This document shows, one piece after another, positions 42,652 to 51,353 of a stretch of DNA of 64,000 bases. Made by a program: the position numbers and the translations under genes. Origin of the DNA: Antarcticibacterium arcticum (GTDB taxonomy: Bacteria; Bacteroidota; Bacteroidia; Flavobacteriales; Flavobacteriaceae); NCBI RefSeq assembly GCF_007993795.1, contig NZ_CP042476.1, positions 1,922,001-1,986,000 on the forward strand. Reading direction: 5' to 3'. How positions within the stretch are numbered: position 1 is the stretch's first letter; every line of letters starts with the position of its first letter. Below the pieces are notes generated by a model. The model was given only the letters and a program-made list of their open reading frames with translations, made no database searches and was not told where the DNA came from.

Positions 42652-45600
42652 TTACATATTTCTTCTATACTGTCCACCAACCTCGAACATGGCACTGGTA
42701 ATTTGTCCCAGCGAGCAAACTTTGGTAGCTTCCATAAGTACCTCAAACAAATTCTCATTTTTGATTGCCGCTTTCCTTATCTCCTCCAACGCAGCTTCAG
42801 CCTTGTCTTCTTTTGCTTTATGAAGATTGTGCAGTGTTGTGATCTGGTATTGTTTTTCTTCTTCTGTGGCCCGTATCACTTCTCCAGGTGTTACCGTAGG
42901 AGAACCTGTGGAACTTAAAAAAGTATTTACCCCAATAATGGGGAAATCCCCGTTGTGTTTCAAGGTTTCATAATAAAGACTTTCTTCCTGAATCTTGCTG
43001 CGTTGGTACATAGTTTCCATTGCCCCAAGCACTCCTCCTCTTTCAGTGATCCTGTCAAATTCCAGAAGCACCGCCTCTTCAACAAGATCTGTTAGCTCTT
43101 CAATAATAAATGCACCCTGAATAGGGTTTTCATTTTTGGTAAGGCCCAGTTCTTTGTTTATGATCAACTGGATGGCCATTGCCCTTCTTACAGAAGCTTC
43201 TGTTGGAGTGGTAATTGCCTCATCATATGCATTGGTATGCAGCGAGTTACAATTGTCATAAATCGCATACAAGGCCTGCAGGGTTGTTCTTATGTCATTA
43301 AAATCTATTTCCTGGGCGTGTAATGACCTTCCGGAAGTTTGGATATGGTATTTCAACATTTGAGCCCTTTCATTGGCCCCATAATTATATTTCAAAGCCT
43401 TAGACCAGATCTTTCTTGCAACCCTTCCTATTACCGCATATTCAGGATCTATCCCGTTTGAAAAGAAGAACGACAGGTTTGGCCCAAAATCGTTGATATT
43501 CATTCCACGGCTTAAATAGTATTCCACATAGGTGAAACCATTTGCAAGGGTAAGCGCCAGCTGGGTTACAGGATTGGCACCTGCTTCGGCAATATGATAT
43601 CCGGAAATTGAAACCGAATAAAAATTACGAACCTGCTTTTCAATGAAATATTCCTGAACGTCTCCCATTAATCTCAAGGCAAATTCTGTAGAAAAGATAC
43701 AGGTATTTTGTGCCTGGTCCTCTTTAAGGATATCTGCCTGCACGGTACCTCTCACCACTTTCAGGGTATGAGTTTTAATTTTTTCATAAACATCTGCAGG
43801 GAGCACCTGATCTCCGGTAACACCCAGCAACATAAGTCCAAGGCCATTATTACCTTCGGGAAGTTTCCCCTGATATGTAGGACGTTCAGCATTTTTATCT
43901 TTAAAGATCTTATTTATCTTCTCTTCAACTTCTTTTTCAAGGCCATGCTCGTGAATATATTTTTCACACTGCTGGTCTATGGCCGCATTCATGAAGAAAC
44001 CAAGCAACATAGGGGCCGGCCCGTTAATGGTCATACTCACCGAAGTTAACGCATGAGCAAGGTCAAAACCTGAATAAAGTTTCTTCGCATCATCCAGGCA
44101 ACAAATGGAAACTCCCGCATTTCCAATTTTTCCATATATATCAGGTCGGTGATCCGGATCATTCCCGTACAGGGTTACCGAATCAAATGCGGTTGAAAGC
44201 CTTTTTGCCGGCAGTCCCATACTTACATAATGAAATCTTCTGTTTGTACGCTCCGGCCCGCCTTCCCCTGCAAACATTCGGGTAGGATCTTCACCTGCTC
44301 TTTTAAATGGGTAGAGTCCTGCCGTAAAAGGAAATTCTCCGGGAACATTTTCCTGAAGGCACCAGCGAAGGATATCACCCCAGGCCTGGTATTTGGGAAG
44401 TGCTATTTTTGGAACCTGCGTATGGGAAAGGGACTCTGTATGGGTCTCAATATTTATTTCTTTGTCCCGAACCATAAAAGAATAAACAGGCTCTTTGTAT
44501 TTGTTTACTTTCTCCTCCCAACCGGTAATTACTTCCCAGTTGTAGGCATCAAGGTCCATTTTAACTTTATCAAACTGGTCCAGTAACAACTTTCCGAAGG
44601 TAGCATCTTCATCTTTTAGATTGCTTAAAACGTCTTCATTGAGACCGGTTTTGGTAAGCTCTGGAGCATTGCCTGTGAGTGACTCCATGGTTTTATAAAT
44701 TCCGTAGAGCTTTTGCGCCACCTCCACCTGGGAATTGGCTTTTTGATCATAGCTCCTGTTATTTTCAGAAATTTCTGAAAGGTAACGCGTGCGACTTGGC
44801 GGGATAATAAAGATCTTTTCACTTTTATCTTCCAGTGCCTCGAATGTTGAATTTAAAGCCGAATCTGTTTTCTCGTCTATCTTATTGATCAATTGACGAT
44901 AAAGTGTATTCATTCCAGGATCGTTGAACTGGGAGGCAATAGTGCCATACACCGGAAGACTTTCAGGATCTGAATGCCACAGGCCGTGGTTACGCTGAAA
45001 CTGCTTTTTCACATCGCGCAAGGCGTCAAGCGCCCCGCGTTTATCAAACTTATTGATCGCCACAACATCGGCGAAATCAAGCATATCTATTTTTTCAAGT
45101 TGAGTTGCCGCCCCAAATTCGGGAGTCATTACATATAAAGAAGCATCTGAATGTTCTATGATCTCGGTATCACTCTGGCCTATTCCCGAAGTTTCAAGAA
45201 TAATAAGGTCGTATTTCGCGGCCTTCAGTACTTCAACAGCTTCAGATACATACTTTGATAAGGCAAGATTCGATTGCCTTGTAGCGAGGGAACGCATGTA
45301 GACGCGGGAATCATTGATCGCATTCATACGTATCCTGTCACCTAACAGTGCTCCGCCTGTTTTTCTTTTGGAAGGGTCAACAGAAATTATCCCAATTGTC
45401 TTATTTGGAAAATCAACAAGAAATCTTCTTACCAGCTCATCTACCAGGGAAGATTTTCCTGCACCACCCGTACCTGTGATCCCCAAAACCGGAACTTTAG
45501 ATTCGCCGTTGGGTCCAAAAGTGAAAACCTTATGAAAATCTTCCGGTCTGTTCTCTGCCAGGGAGATTAAACGGGCAATTGTGTTTACATCCTTATTCTC

Positions 45601-46080
45601 AACAAGTTTTTCGACCTGGTTTTCATTTTTTAAAGGAGGAGTGGGAGTATCGGCTGTTTTCACCAGGTCATTGATCATACCCTGCAAGCCCATTTCCCGT
45701 CCATCATCTGGCGCATAGATACGGGTTATGCCGTAATCCATAAGTTCCTTTATTTCCTCGGGAAGGATCACCCCTCCACCCCCACCAAAGATCTTGATGT
45801 GGCCTGCACCTTTTTCCTGTAGCAGGTCATACATATATTTAAAATACTCATTATGGCCGCCCTGGTAAGAGGTCATCGCTATGGCATTGGCATCTTCCTG
45901 TATGGCACAATTCACCACCTCTTCCACACTGCGGTCATGACCCAGGTGTATCACTTCTACCCCTGTTGACTGGATGATGCGGCGCATAATATTGATGGCT
46001 GCATCATGCCCGTCAAAGAGGGAGGCTGCGGTAACTATTCTTACTTTATTTATGGGTTTATAAGGAGCTTGTACTTCCAT
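42652..46080 (-). CDS. icmF: Fused isobutyryl-CoA mutase (B12 domain - MeaB-like GTPase - mutase), IcmF
   Basis: The 1142-residue enzyme joins three parts. The B12-binding domain (about 10-140) has D23 and the lower-ligand H25 in LFDGHDAAIN and a GGGGG loop. The GTPase domain (about 195-420) has Walker A GTGGAGKSS at 203-211, ETSGIGQSD and NKFDKRG. The (beta/alpha)8 mutase region (about 560-1140) follows. It rearranges isobutyryl-CoA and n-butyryl-CoA, or related acyl-CoAs, with adenosylcobalamin. F603 and Q791 sit where I align the Tyr/Arg pair of methylmalonyl-CoA mutase; Phe/Gln is the isobutyryl-type pair. It is probably labelled methylmalonyl-CoA mutase in automatic annotation. Confidence 0.92.
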   Translation of the reverse strand: MEVQAPYKPINKVRIVTAASLFDGHDAAINIMRRIIQSTGVEVIHLGHDRSVEEVVNCAIQEDANAIAMTSYQGGHNEYFKYMYDLLQEKGAGHIKIFGGGGGVILPEEIKELMDYGITRIYAPDDGREMGLQGMINDLVKTADTPTPPLKNENQVEKLVENKDVNTIARLISLAENRPEDFHKVFTFGPNGESKVPVLGITGTGGAGKSSLVDELVRRFLVDFPNKTIGIISVDPSKRKTGGALLGDRIRMNAINDSRVYMRSLATRQSNLALSKYVSEAVEVLKAAKYDLIILETSGIGQSDTEIIEHSDASLYVMTPEFGAATQLEKIDMLDFADVVAINKFDKRGALDALRDVKKQFQRNHGLWHSDPESLPVYGTIASQFNDPGMNTLYRQLINKIDEKTDSALNSTFEALEDKSEKIFIIPPSRTRYLSEISENNRSYDQKANSQVEVAQKLYGIYKTMESLTGNAPELTKTGLNEDVLSNLKDEDATFGKLLLDQFDKVKMDLDAYNWEVITGWEEKVNKYKEPVYSFMVRDKEINIETHTESLSHTQVPKIALPKYQAWGDILRWCLQENVPGEFPFTAGLYPFKRAGEDPTRMFAGEGGPERTNRRFHYVSMGLPAKRLSTAFDSVTLYGNDPDHRPDIYGKIGNAGVSICCLDDAKKLYSGFDLAHALTSVSMTINGPAPMLLGFFMNAAIDQQCEKYIHEHGLEKEVEEKINKIFKDKNAERPTYQGKLPEGNNGLGLMLLGVTGDQVLPADVYEKIKTHTLKVVRGTVQADILKEDQAQNTCIFSTEFALRLMGDVQEYFIEKQVRNFYSVSISGYHIAEAGANPVTQLALTLANGFTYVEYYLSRGMNINDFGPNLSFFFSNGIDPEYAVIGRVARKIWSKALKYNYGANERAQMLKYHIQTSGRSLHAQEIDFNDIRTTLQALYAIYDNCNSLHTNAYDEAITTPTEASVRRAMAIQLIINKELGLTKNENPIQGAFIIEELTDLVEEAVLLEFDRITERGGVLGAMETMYQRSKIQEESLYYETLKHNGDFPIIGVNTFLSSTGSPTVTPGEVIRATEEEKQYQITTLHNLHKAKEDKAEAALEEIRKAAIKNENLFEVLMEATKVCSLGQITSAMFEVGGQYRRNM

Positions 46081-46194
46081 TGGTATTTTATCTCTGAATT
46101 TGGATTGGCAATTTACGAAATTCTCAAAAACCCCTGCTATAATGTGCGGAACTTATAATATAGAAAATCAAGAACTAACCTGAACCGGGGTAGC

Positions 46195-46208
46195 TTGGTT
46201 TAAACCAA
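46195..46208. promoter_or_regulatory. Palindrome upstream of icmF
   Basis: TTGGTTTAAACCAA is a perfect 14-bp palindrome 114 bases ahead of icmF. It is also 195 bases ahead of the divergent DUF4197 gene. It could be a dimeric regulator's operator. The rest of the 323-base spacer (46081-46403) shows only AT-rich sequence. Confidence 0.3.
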
Positions 46209-46403
46209 AAATTTCAGGTAAAACCCTTATATTTTCCGGTTATTTACTTTCTTTAAATTTTCAGGAAGTGTGCTTTTAACCCATTTCAGCTATCTTTATA
46301 TTTTTTCTGGCATGAAATTAGCTTCAGCAGTATTGATGGTATTTTAAAAGATGTAAAAACATCTGCCATTTGAAATTCTCAAATAACCTTAAAAAAATTC
46401 CCT

Positions 46404-47108
46404 ATGAAAAAATTACTACTCTTATTATTGATACCCATATTTTCAGGTTGTGCCGAACTACAGGATATTGCAGGCCAAATGCCAAATGGCGGCTATGGGG
46501 TTTCCAATGTCGAAATTGGATTGGGTTTACGCCAGGCCCTGAATTTTGGAATTGACAAGCAGGTAACAAAACTAACCAAAGAAGATGGTTTTTTCCGGAA
46601 TGATTTAGTGCGTATTGGCTTGCCTGCAGAACTTCAGAAGGTTGATAAAACCCTTAGAGATGTTGGCCTTAGCTCCCTGGCCGATGAAGGACTTAAAGTA
46701 CTTAACCGCGCTGCAGAAGATGCCGTAAAAGAAGCTACCCCAATTTTTGTTACAGCCGTTAAAGAGATCACTTTTACTGATGCCAGGAATATTTTACTGG
46801 GAAATGATGTTGCTGCTACCACCTATCTCACGCAAAAAACCACCACCCCATTATACGGAAAGTTTAACCCTGTAATTCAGAATTCCCTGGACAAAGTGGG
46901 TGCTACAGAGGTGTGGACCAACATTATAAACCGTTACAATGCCCTTCCACTCACTTCAAAGGTAAACCCGGACCTTGCCGATTATGTTACCAATGAAGCT
47001 TTAAAGGGTGTTTTCACTATGATCGCTATTGAAGAGAAGGAAATAAGGAACAACCTGGCAGCCCGAACTACGGGATTATTACAGCGGGTATTCTCCCTGC
47101 AAGACTAA
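46404..47108 (+). CDS. DUF4197 lipoprotein
   Basis: This 234-residue lipoprotein has its lipobox at IPIFSGC (Cys16). The mainly helical DUF4197 domain shows SNVEIGLGLRQALNFGI near its start, PAELQKVDKTLRDVGL, and a C-terminal ALKGVFTMIAIEEKEIRNN-AARTTGLLQRVF. The function is unknown. It is monocistronic. Confidence 0.88.
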   Translation: MKKLLLLLLIPIFSGCAELQDIAGQMPNGGYGVSNVEIGLGLRQALNFGIDKQVTKLTKEDGFFRNDLVRIGLPAELQKVDKTLRDVGLSSLADEGLKVLNRAAEDAVKEATPIFVTAVKEITFTDARNILLGNDVAATTYLTQKTTTPLYGKFNPVIQNSLDKVGATEVWTNIINRYNALPLTSKVNPDLADYVTNEALKGVFTMIAIEEKEIRNNLAARTTGLLQRVFSLQD

Positions 47109-47216
47109 TTTTTAACACTAACTTCTGATATTCAGTGGGTTTATGTCCAATTTTTAACCTCCCCTTAATATTTCCAAGACTTAAGAGGGGGTATTTTTGT
47201 ATCAAAATATAATGTG

Positions 47217-47402
47217 ATGTTTGGATTCTTATTTAGAAGTGAAGAGGATCGCTTAAGCCACAAATATACTCAGTTAATGTATCGTGCTTTTAGTATAGCA
47301 CCTGTGGATAAAGAAAAAAGCGATAAATTAAATGCAAGGGCACAAAGAATACTTAAACAATTGAAGAGGATGCATTATAAGGAACTGGATAATTGTTTCT
47401 GA
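47217..47402 (+). CDS. Lacal_2735-family small protein
   Basis: The 61-residue soluble protein reads MFGFLFRSEEDRLSHKYTQL and ends in a basic helix with AQRILKQLKRMHYKE. This is the pattern of the Lacal_2735 family, short helical proteins known only from Bacteroidetes. The start is ATG 47217; the GTG at 47214 is less likely. The 3' end overlaps the convergent BtuF-like gene by 28 bases. Confidence 0.8.
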   Translation: MFGFLFRSEEDRLSHKYTQLMYRAFSIAPVDKEKSDKLNARAQRILKQLKRMHYKELDNCF

Positions 47403-48169
47403 AAATGCCCGAAATAATCTATTGCCTGTAACAATCTGGAACCATACCAGCTGAAATATTCCCCATTTGCAAACGTAATCCTGCATTTGCAAAAATGCTG
47501 TATTTCCTTTTTATGAATTTCACTGAAAGGAAATGGTTCAGAAGAAAGCAGGATGAGATCTACATTGGCACTGGTGAGTTCCTCAGGCTCTATCACTGGA
47601 TAGCGCTCATCTCGTTCTGCAAAAATGTTTTCCCAGTTATTTAGCTCCAGTAACGTATTGATAAACGTATTTTTTCCTGCAACCATCCAGGGATCCCGCC
47701 ATATGAAATAAGCGACCCGTAATTTCCTTTTAGGCAGCGCCGTAAAAATCATTAACTTACTTTCTATTCCTTTCACCAAAACCTGAGCCTCCTGCTTTTT
47801 ATTAAAGAGGTCCCCATACATTTCTATAAGTTCCAGCGCATCACTTATTTCTATGATATCAGAAACATGAACCGGTGCTACATTCTCCAACTCCCGCACC
47901 ATTTCCTGGGTATTTTCTTCCTTATTACATAAAATGATATCAGGTTTAAGAGCTTTTATTTTATCAATTTTTACTTTTTTGGTACCTCCAACTACGGATA
48001 TGGTTTTTCGCAAATGAATTGGATGCACACAAAATTTTGTGATCCCCACGAGATTCTCTTCCAGCCCGAGATCCACTAAAAGTTCGGTCTGGCTTGGAAC
48101 CAGAGAAACAATACGCCGCAAAGGTTTTAAAATTTTAATCTCCCGATGCAGTTGATCGTGTATGATCAT
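47375..48169 (-). CDS. BtuF-like helical-backbone metal/cobalamin-binding protein
   Basis: The 264-residue protein has two Rossmann-like lobes joined by a long helix, as in class III substrate-binding proteins: RIVSLVPSQTELLVDLGLEENLVGIT, then LKPDIILCNKEENTQEMVREL, then YFIWRDPWMVAGKNTFINTLLELN. It has no signal peptide, unlike BtuF of transporters, so it is either cytoplasmic or wrongly started; no upstream signal is visible. No permease or ATPase is adjacent. It starts ten bases after pyrF ends, so they may be co-transcribed. Confidence 0.82.
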   Translation of the reverse strand: MIIHDQLHREIKILKPLRRIVSLVPSQTELLVDLGLEENLVGITKFCVHPIHLRKTISVVGGTKKVKIDKIKALKPDIILCNKEENTQEMVRELENVAPVHVSDIIEISDALELIEMYGDLFNKKQEAQVLVKGIESKLMIFTALPKRKLRVAYFIWRDPWMVAGKNTFINTLLELNNWENIFAERDERYPVIEPEELTSANVDLILLSSEPFPFSEIHKKEIQHFCKCRITFANGEYFSWYGSRLLQAIDYFGHFQKQLSSSL

Positions 48170-48179
48170 AAAACAAAAC

Positions 48180-48998
48180 CTAAATATTGGCTATTTGCAC
48201 TGCCATTTCCCGCTGCAGGACTTCAGCTTTTGCGGCAGCGATCTCGGCAAAATTGGAAGTTTCAGAGGCATAAATAATCCCTCTGGAGGAGTTCACCAAC
48301 AATCCAATATCTTTGGTCATTCCATATTTACATACTTCTTCCAGGCTTCCACCCTGAGCTCCTACCCCAGGCACGAGTAAAAAGCTTTCAGGAATGATCT
48401 TTCTTATCTCAGCAAGAAATTCTGCTTTTGTAGCACCTACCACATACATAAGTCTTTCAGCATTTTCCCATGTACGCGACACTTCCAGCACCTTTTTGTA
48501 GAGTTGGGTGCCGCCCGTCTCCAAAGTTTGAAAATCAAATGCGCCTTCATTTGAGGTAAGTGCCAGTAAAATTGCATGTTTATCTCTAAACTGAAGAAAT
48601 GGCTCCACCGAATCTTTCCCCATATACGGTGCCACGGTAATGGAATCAAATCCCATTTCATGGAGAAATGCTTTTGCATACATAGAGGAAGTATTGCCTA
48701 TATCACCGCGTTTGGCATCGGCAATGGTAAAAATTTCCGGATAATTACTGTTTAAATAATCTATGGTCCTGGAAAGGGCTTTCCAGCCTTTTCTACCGCA
48801 GGCTTCATAAAATGCAGTGTTGGGTTTATAAGCTACCGCAAATTGATGGGTGGCATCAATAATTGCCTTATTAAAACTGAAAATAGGATCATCTTCAGAA
48901 AGTAAATAGGTGGGGATCTTCTCAAGATCGGGATCCAGCCCTATACATAAAAAAGATTTTTTCTTTCGTATTTGGGCAATAAGGTCCTGCGTGGTCAT
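48180..48998 (-). CDS. pyrF: Orotidine-5'-phosphate decarboxylase, type 2
   Basis: PyrF (272 residues) makes UMP from OMP. The start is the Met of MTTQDLIAQIRKKKSFLCIG; the frame to 49052 would run into the prfA terminator. The family features FLCIGLDPDLEKIP, catalytic IADAKRGDIGNTSSMYAKAF and LLVPGVGAQGGS are present. The length and DAKRGDIG form fit the longer type 2 enzymes. Confidence 0.95.
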   Translation of the reverse strand: MTTQDLIAQIRKKKSFLCIGLDPDLEKIPTYLLSEDDPIFSFNKAIIDATHQFAVAYKPNTAFYEACGRKGWKALSRTIDYLNSNYPEIFTIADAKRGDIGNTSSMYAKAFLHEMGFDSITVAPYMGKDSVEPFLQFRDKHAILLALTSNEGAFDFQTLETGGTQLYKKVLEVSRTWENAERLMYVVGATKAEFLAEIRKIIPESFLLVPGVGAQGGSLEEVCKYGMTKDIGLLVNSSRGIIYASETSNFAEIAAAKAEVLQREMAVQIANI

Positions 48999-49040
48999 AA
49001 GTGGGTTTTTTAATAATGGAGGAAAGATAATATATAAAAA

Positions 49041-49067
49041 AAATTCCCGCAAAACCTGCGGGAATTT
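49041..49067 (-). terminator. Terminator after prfA
   Basis: A perfect 11-bp stem (AAATTCCCGCA/TGCGGGAATTT) is followed by TTTTTATATA on the minus strand, 12 bases past the prfA stop. Confidence 0.88.
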
Positions 49068-49078
49068 TAAGTTCTTAA

Positions 49079-50155
49079 CTAGAAAACATCGCTGTTCTCC
49101 CTGAGTTTCCTGGTATTTTCCACCAGGGAAAGCTCGTCGATTATCTTTTGAATATCCCCGTTAATGATATTGGAAAGATCATAAAGGGTAAGATTGATCC
49201 TGTGATCTGTTACCCTGCCCTGGGAATAATTATAGGTTCTAATCTTTGCACTACGGTCACCACTGGAAACCATGGAATTACGCTTGGCAGAATCAAGTTC
49301 CATTTGTTTGGCAAGCTCCTGTTCATATAACCTGGAGCGAAGAACCCTAAAGGCCTTTTCCTTATTTTTATGTTGTGATTTCTGGTCCTGGCACTGGGCA
49401 ACCAATCCCGTAGGAATATGCGTTAAACGTACAGCCGAATAGGTTGTGTTAACACTTTGCCCTCCCGGTCCTGAAGAACAGAAATAATCTATTCTCACAT
49501 CTTTGGGGTTGATCTCTACTTCAAACTCTTCTGCCTCCGGCAAAACCATTACAGTGGCTGCCGATGTGTGTACCCTGCCCTGGGTTTCGGTTTGAGGTAC
49601 ACGCTGTACACGGTGAACCCCTGCTTCAAATTTAAGGGTGCCATATACATCTTCGCCCGTGATCTCAAAGATCATTTCCTTGAATCCCCCACTGGTGCCC
49701 TCATTATAATCTACAATATTGGTTTTCCAGCCTTTGCTTTCGCAATATTTGGTGTACATTTTATAAAGATCTCCTGCAAAAATACTCGCTTCATCCCCAC
49801 CGGTCCCGGCGCGAATTTCCATTACAACATTTTTCGCATCTTCAGGATCTTTAGGCACAAGCATCATCCTGATCTTATCCTCCAGGGAAGCAAGTGAATC
49901 TTTGGATTCTTCCAATTGCATTTTTGCCATCTCTGTCATTTCAGGATCACTTCCGTCTGCGAGCATCTCCTGGGCTTCGGTAATATTATCTGTAAGTTGA
50001 ATGTAGGTTTCCCGTACATCCATAAGCGCCTTAAGGTCCTTATATTCTTTGTTCAATTCAATATACCGCTTTTGGTCTGAAATTACCTCCGGCTGGATGA
50101 TAAGATCATTAACCTCATCAAAGCGTTGCTTCACTATATTCAGCTTCTCAATCAT
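49079..50155 (-). CDS. prfA: Peptide chain release factor 1
   Basis: RF1 (358 residues) ends translation at UAA and UAG. The GGQ loop is SSGPGGQSVNTTYSAVRLTH, whose Gln is normally methylated. The codon-reading tripeptide PxT is PQT in QRVPQTETQGRVHTSA, against PAT in E. coli. A prmC methyltransferase gene, often adjacent, is absent here. It is a single-gene unit with its own terminator. Confidence 0.96.
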   Translation of the reverse strand: MIEKLNIVKQRFDEVNDLIIQPEVISDQKRYIELNKEYKDLKALMDVRETYIQLTDNITEAQEMLADGSDPEMTEMAKMQLEESKDSLASLEDKIRMMLVPKDPEDAKNVVMEIRAGTGGDEASIFAGDLYKMYTKYCESKGWKTNIVDYNEGTSGGFKEMIFEITGEDVYGTLKFEAGVHRVQRVPQTETQGRVHTSAATVMVLPEAEEFEVEINPKDVRIDYFCSSGPGGQSVNTTYSAVRLTHIPTGLVAQCQDQKSQHKNKEKAFRVLRSRLYEQELAKQMELDSAKRNSMVSSGDRSAKIRTYNYSQGRVTDHRINLTLYDLSNIINGDIQKIIDELSLVENTRKLRENSDVF

Positions 50156-50179
50156 AAATTTTAAGATGATTTTTCAGGA

Positions 50180-50187
50180 CAAATTTA
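50180..50187 (-). promoter_or_regulatory. -7 box of prfA
   Basis: The minus strand reads TAAATTTG, a full TAnnTTTG match, 24 bases before the start codon. Confidence 0.45.
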
Positions 50188-50368
50188 CAATAATTAACGG
50201 GATTTGAAATAATTCAGGAAGCGGGCATTCCATGTGATGGGATTTAAAAAATTACCCCTGTGATTCTATGACCTTAGCTTATTTAAAAAAATATAAACTG
50301 AGAGCCTAAATAAATTTTTATGGGCATAAAATTTTAATAGGAATAAATCTTTTTAAAGAATTATAATG

Positions 50369-50376
50369 TAGCTTTG
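50369..50376 (+). promoter_or_regulatory. -7 box of the membrane-protein/ABC pair
   Basis: TAGCTTTG matches TAnnTTTG and ends 16 bases before ATG 50393. Confidence 0.45.
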
Positions 50377-50392
50377 AGAAGGACCGTTTAAT

Positions 50393-50683
50393 ATGCTCAC
50401 CAGGATCACACCGGTATTTTATTTTTACAGGAAATTTCTCCTGCCATCTATATTATTTAATTTTTTACTCATTTTCCTGAATTTGTCCTTTGCTGTAAGT
50501 TTTGCCGTGAAGGTTTTGTTTTTCGCGCTATTGCTCTTTGTATATCTCTATACAAAACAAAAAAGTAAGCTTATTTTTTATCAAAATCTATCTATTGGCA
50601 CGGGCCTGCTTTTTGGGCTGAGTTTTATTATGGATATTTTTCTGTTAGCAGTAACCTATTTACTCTTTGACTATGTTAATTGA
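50393..50683 (+). CDS. Small three-helix membrane protein, function unknown
   Basis: The 96-residue protein is almost entirely hydrophobic: helices at about 17-40, 42-55 and 68-92, with a basic N-terminus and a TKQKSK loop. It overlaps the following ABC ATPase gene by 11 bases, so the two are translationally coupled. It may be a membrane partner, but it is far too small to be a standard permease. Confidence 0.75.
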   Translation: MLTRITPVFYFYRKFLLPSILFNFLLIFLNLSFAVSFAVKVLFFALLLFVYLYTKQKSKLIFYQNLSIGTGLLFGLSFIMDIFLLAVTYLLFDYVN

Positions 50684-51332
50684 AATTGACAATGTAGAAC
50701 TTAGGATTTCCAATGGGCTGCTTTTAAACGGAATATATTTAAAAGCTGAAACAGGAAAAATCACAGGTATTCTGGGTCCCAATGGTTGCGGCAAAAGCAG
50801 TTTGCTCAATATTTTCTTTGGAAGCCTTCAACCCCAACACCGTCTTTTACGCATAGACGGCAAGCCCTACCTCAAACCGCTATACACCTATGGCTTTGTA
50901 AAATACCTTCCTCAGGATGCTTTTATACCTACCCATTTAAAAATAAGACGTGTTTTTAAACTCTATGGGGTTTCCTGGGAGGAATTTACGGGAGAATTTG
51001 AGAATTTTTCCTCCTTTAAAAATTCTACGGTTAAAGAAGTATCCGGAGGGGAGAGACGGTTAATAGAGGCATACCTTATTCTTTAAAGCAAAGCTCAAAT
51101 AATACTTCTTGATGAACCTTTTACCCATCTTGCCCCTGTTTATATTGAAAAGTTCTCTGAACTTCTTAAAAGGGAAGCAAAGACCAAAGCAATTATTATG
51201 ACAGATCATTTATACCATCACATTATCGAGGTGGCAGATGAACTTTATTTCCTTACCAATGGCTGCACGCAGCTTATAAAAGATCCGGCTGAACTGGAAA
51301 ATCTTAGATACCTTGCATCAGGAACCCTTTAA
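50673..51332 (+). pseudogene. ABC transporter ATPase interrupted by an in-frame stop
   Basis: From ATG 50673 the frame encodes Walker A ILGPNGCGKSSLL and the signature KEVSGGERRLIEAYLIL, then hits TAA at 51084-51086. The same frame continues without further stops to TAA 51330-51332, giving Walker B IILLDEPFTHLAP and the switch His in IIMTDHLYHH. One base change (for example AAA to TAA) would explain it. A complete product would be about 219 residues. The first half alone lacks Walker B and the catalytic Glu, so it cannot hydrolyse ATP. There is no other decay, which points to a recent mutation, read-through or a sequencing error. Confidence 0.9.
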
Positions 51333-51353
51333 GTATAGAGGATAACCCGTGTT

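Noticed and set aside
42703..45535. Several plus-strand frames (71-118 residues) opposite icmF
   Set aside because: All are antisense to a fully recognisable enzyme and none has a start context or homology.
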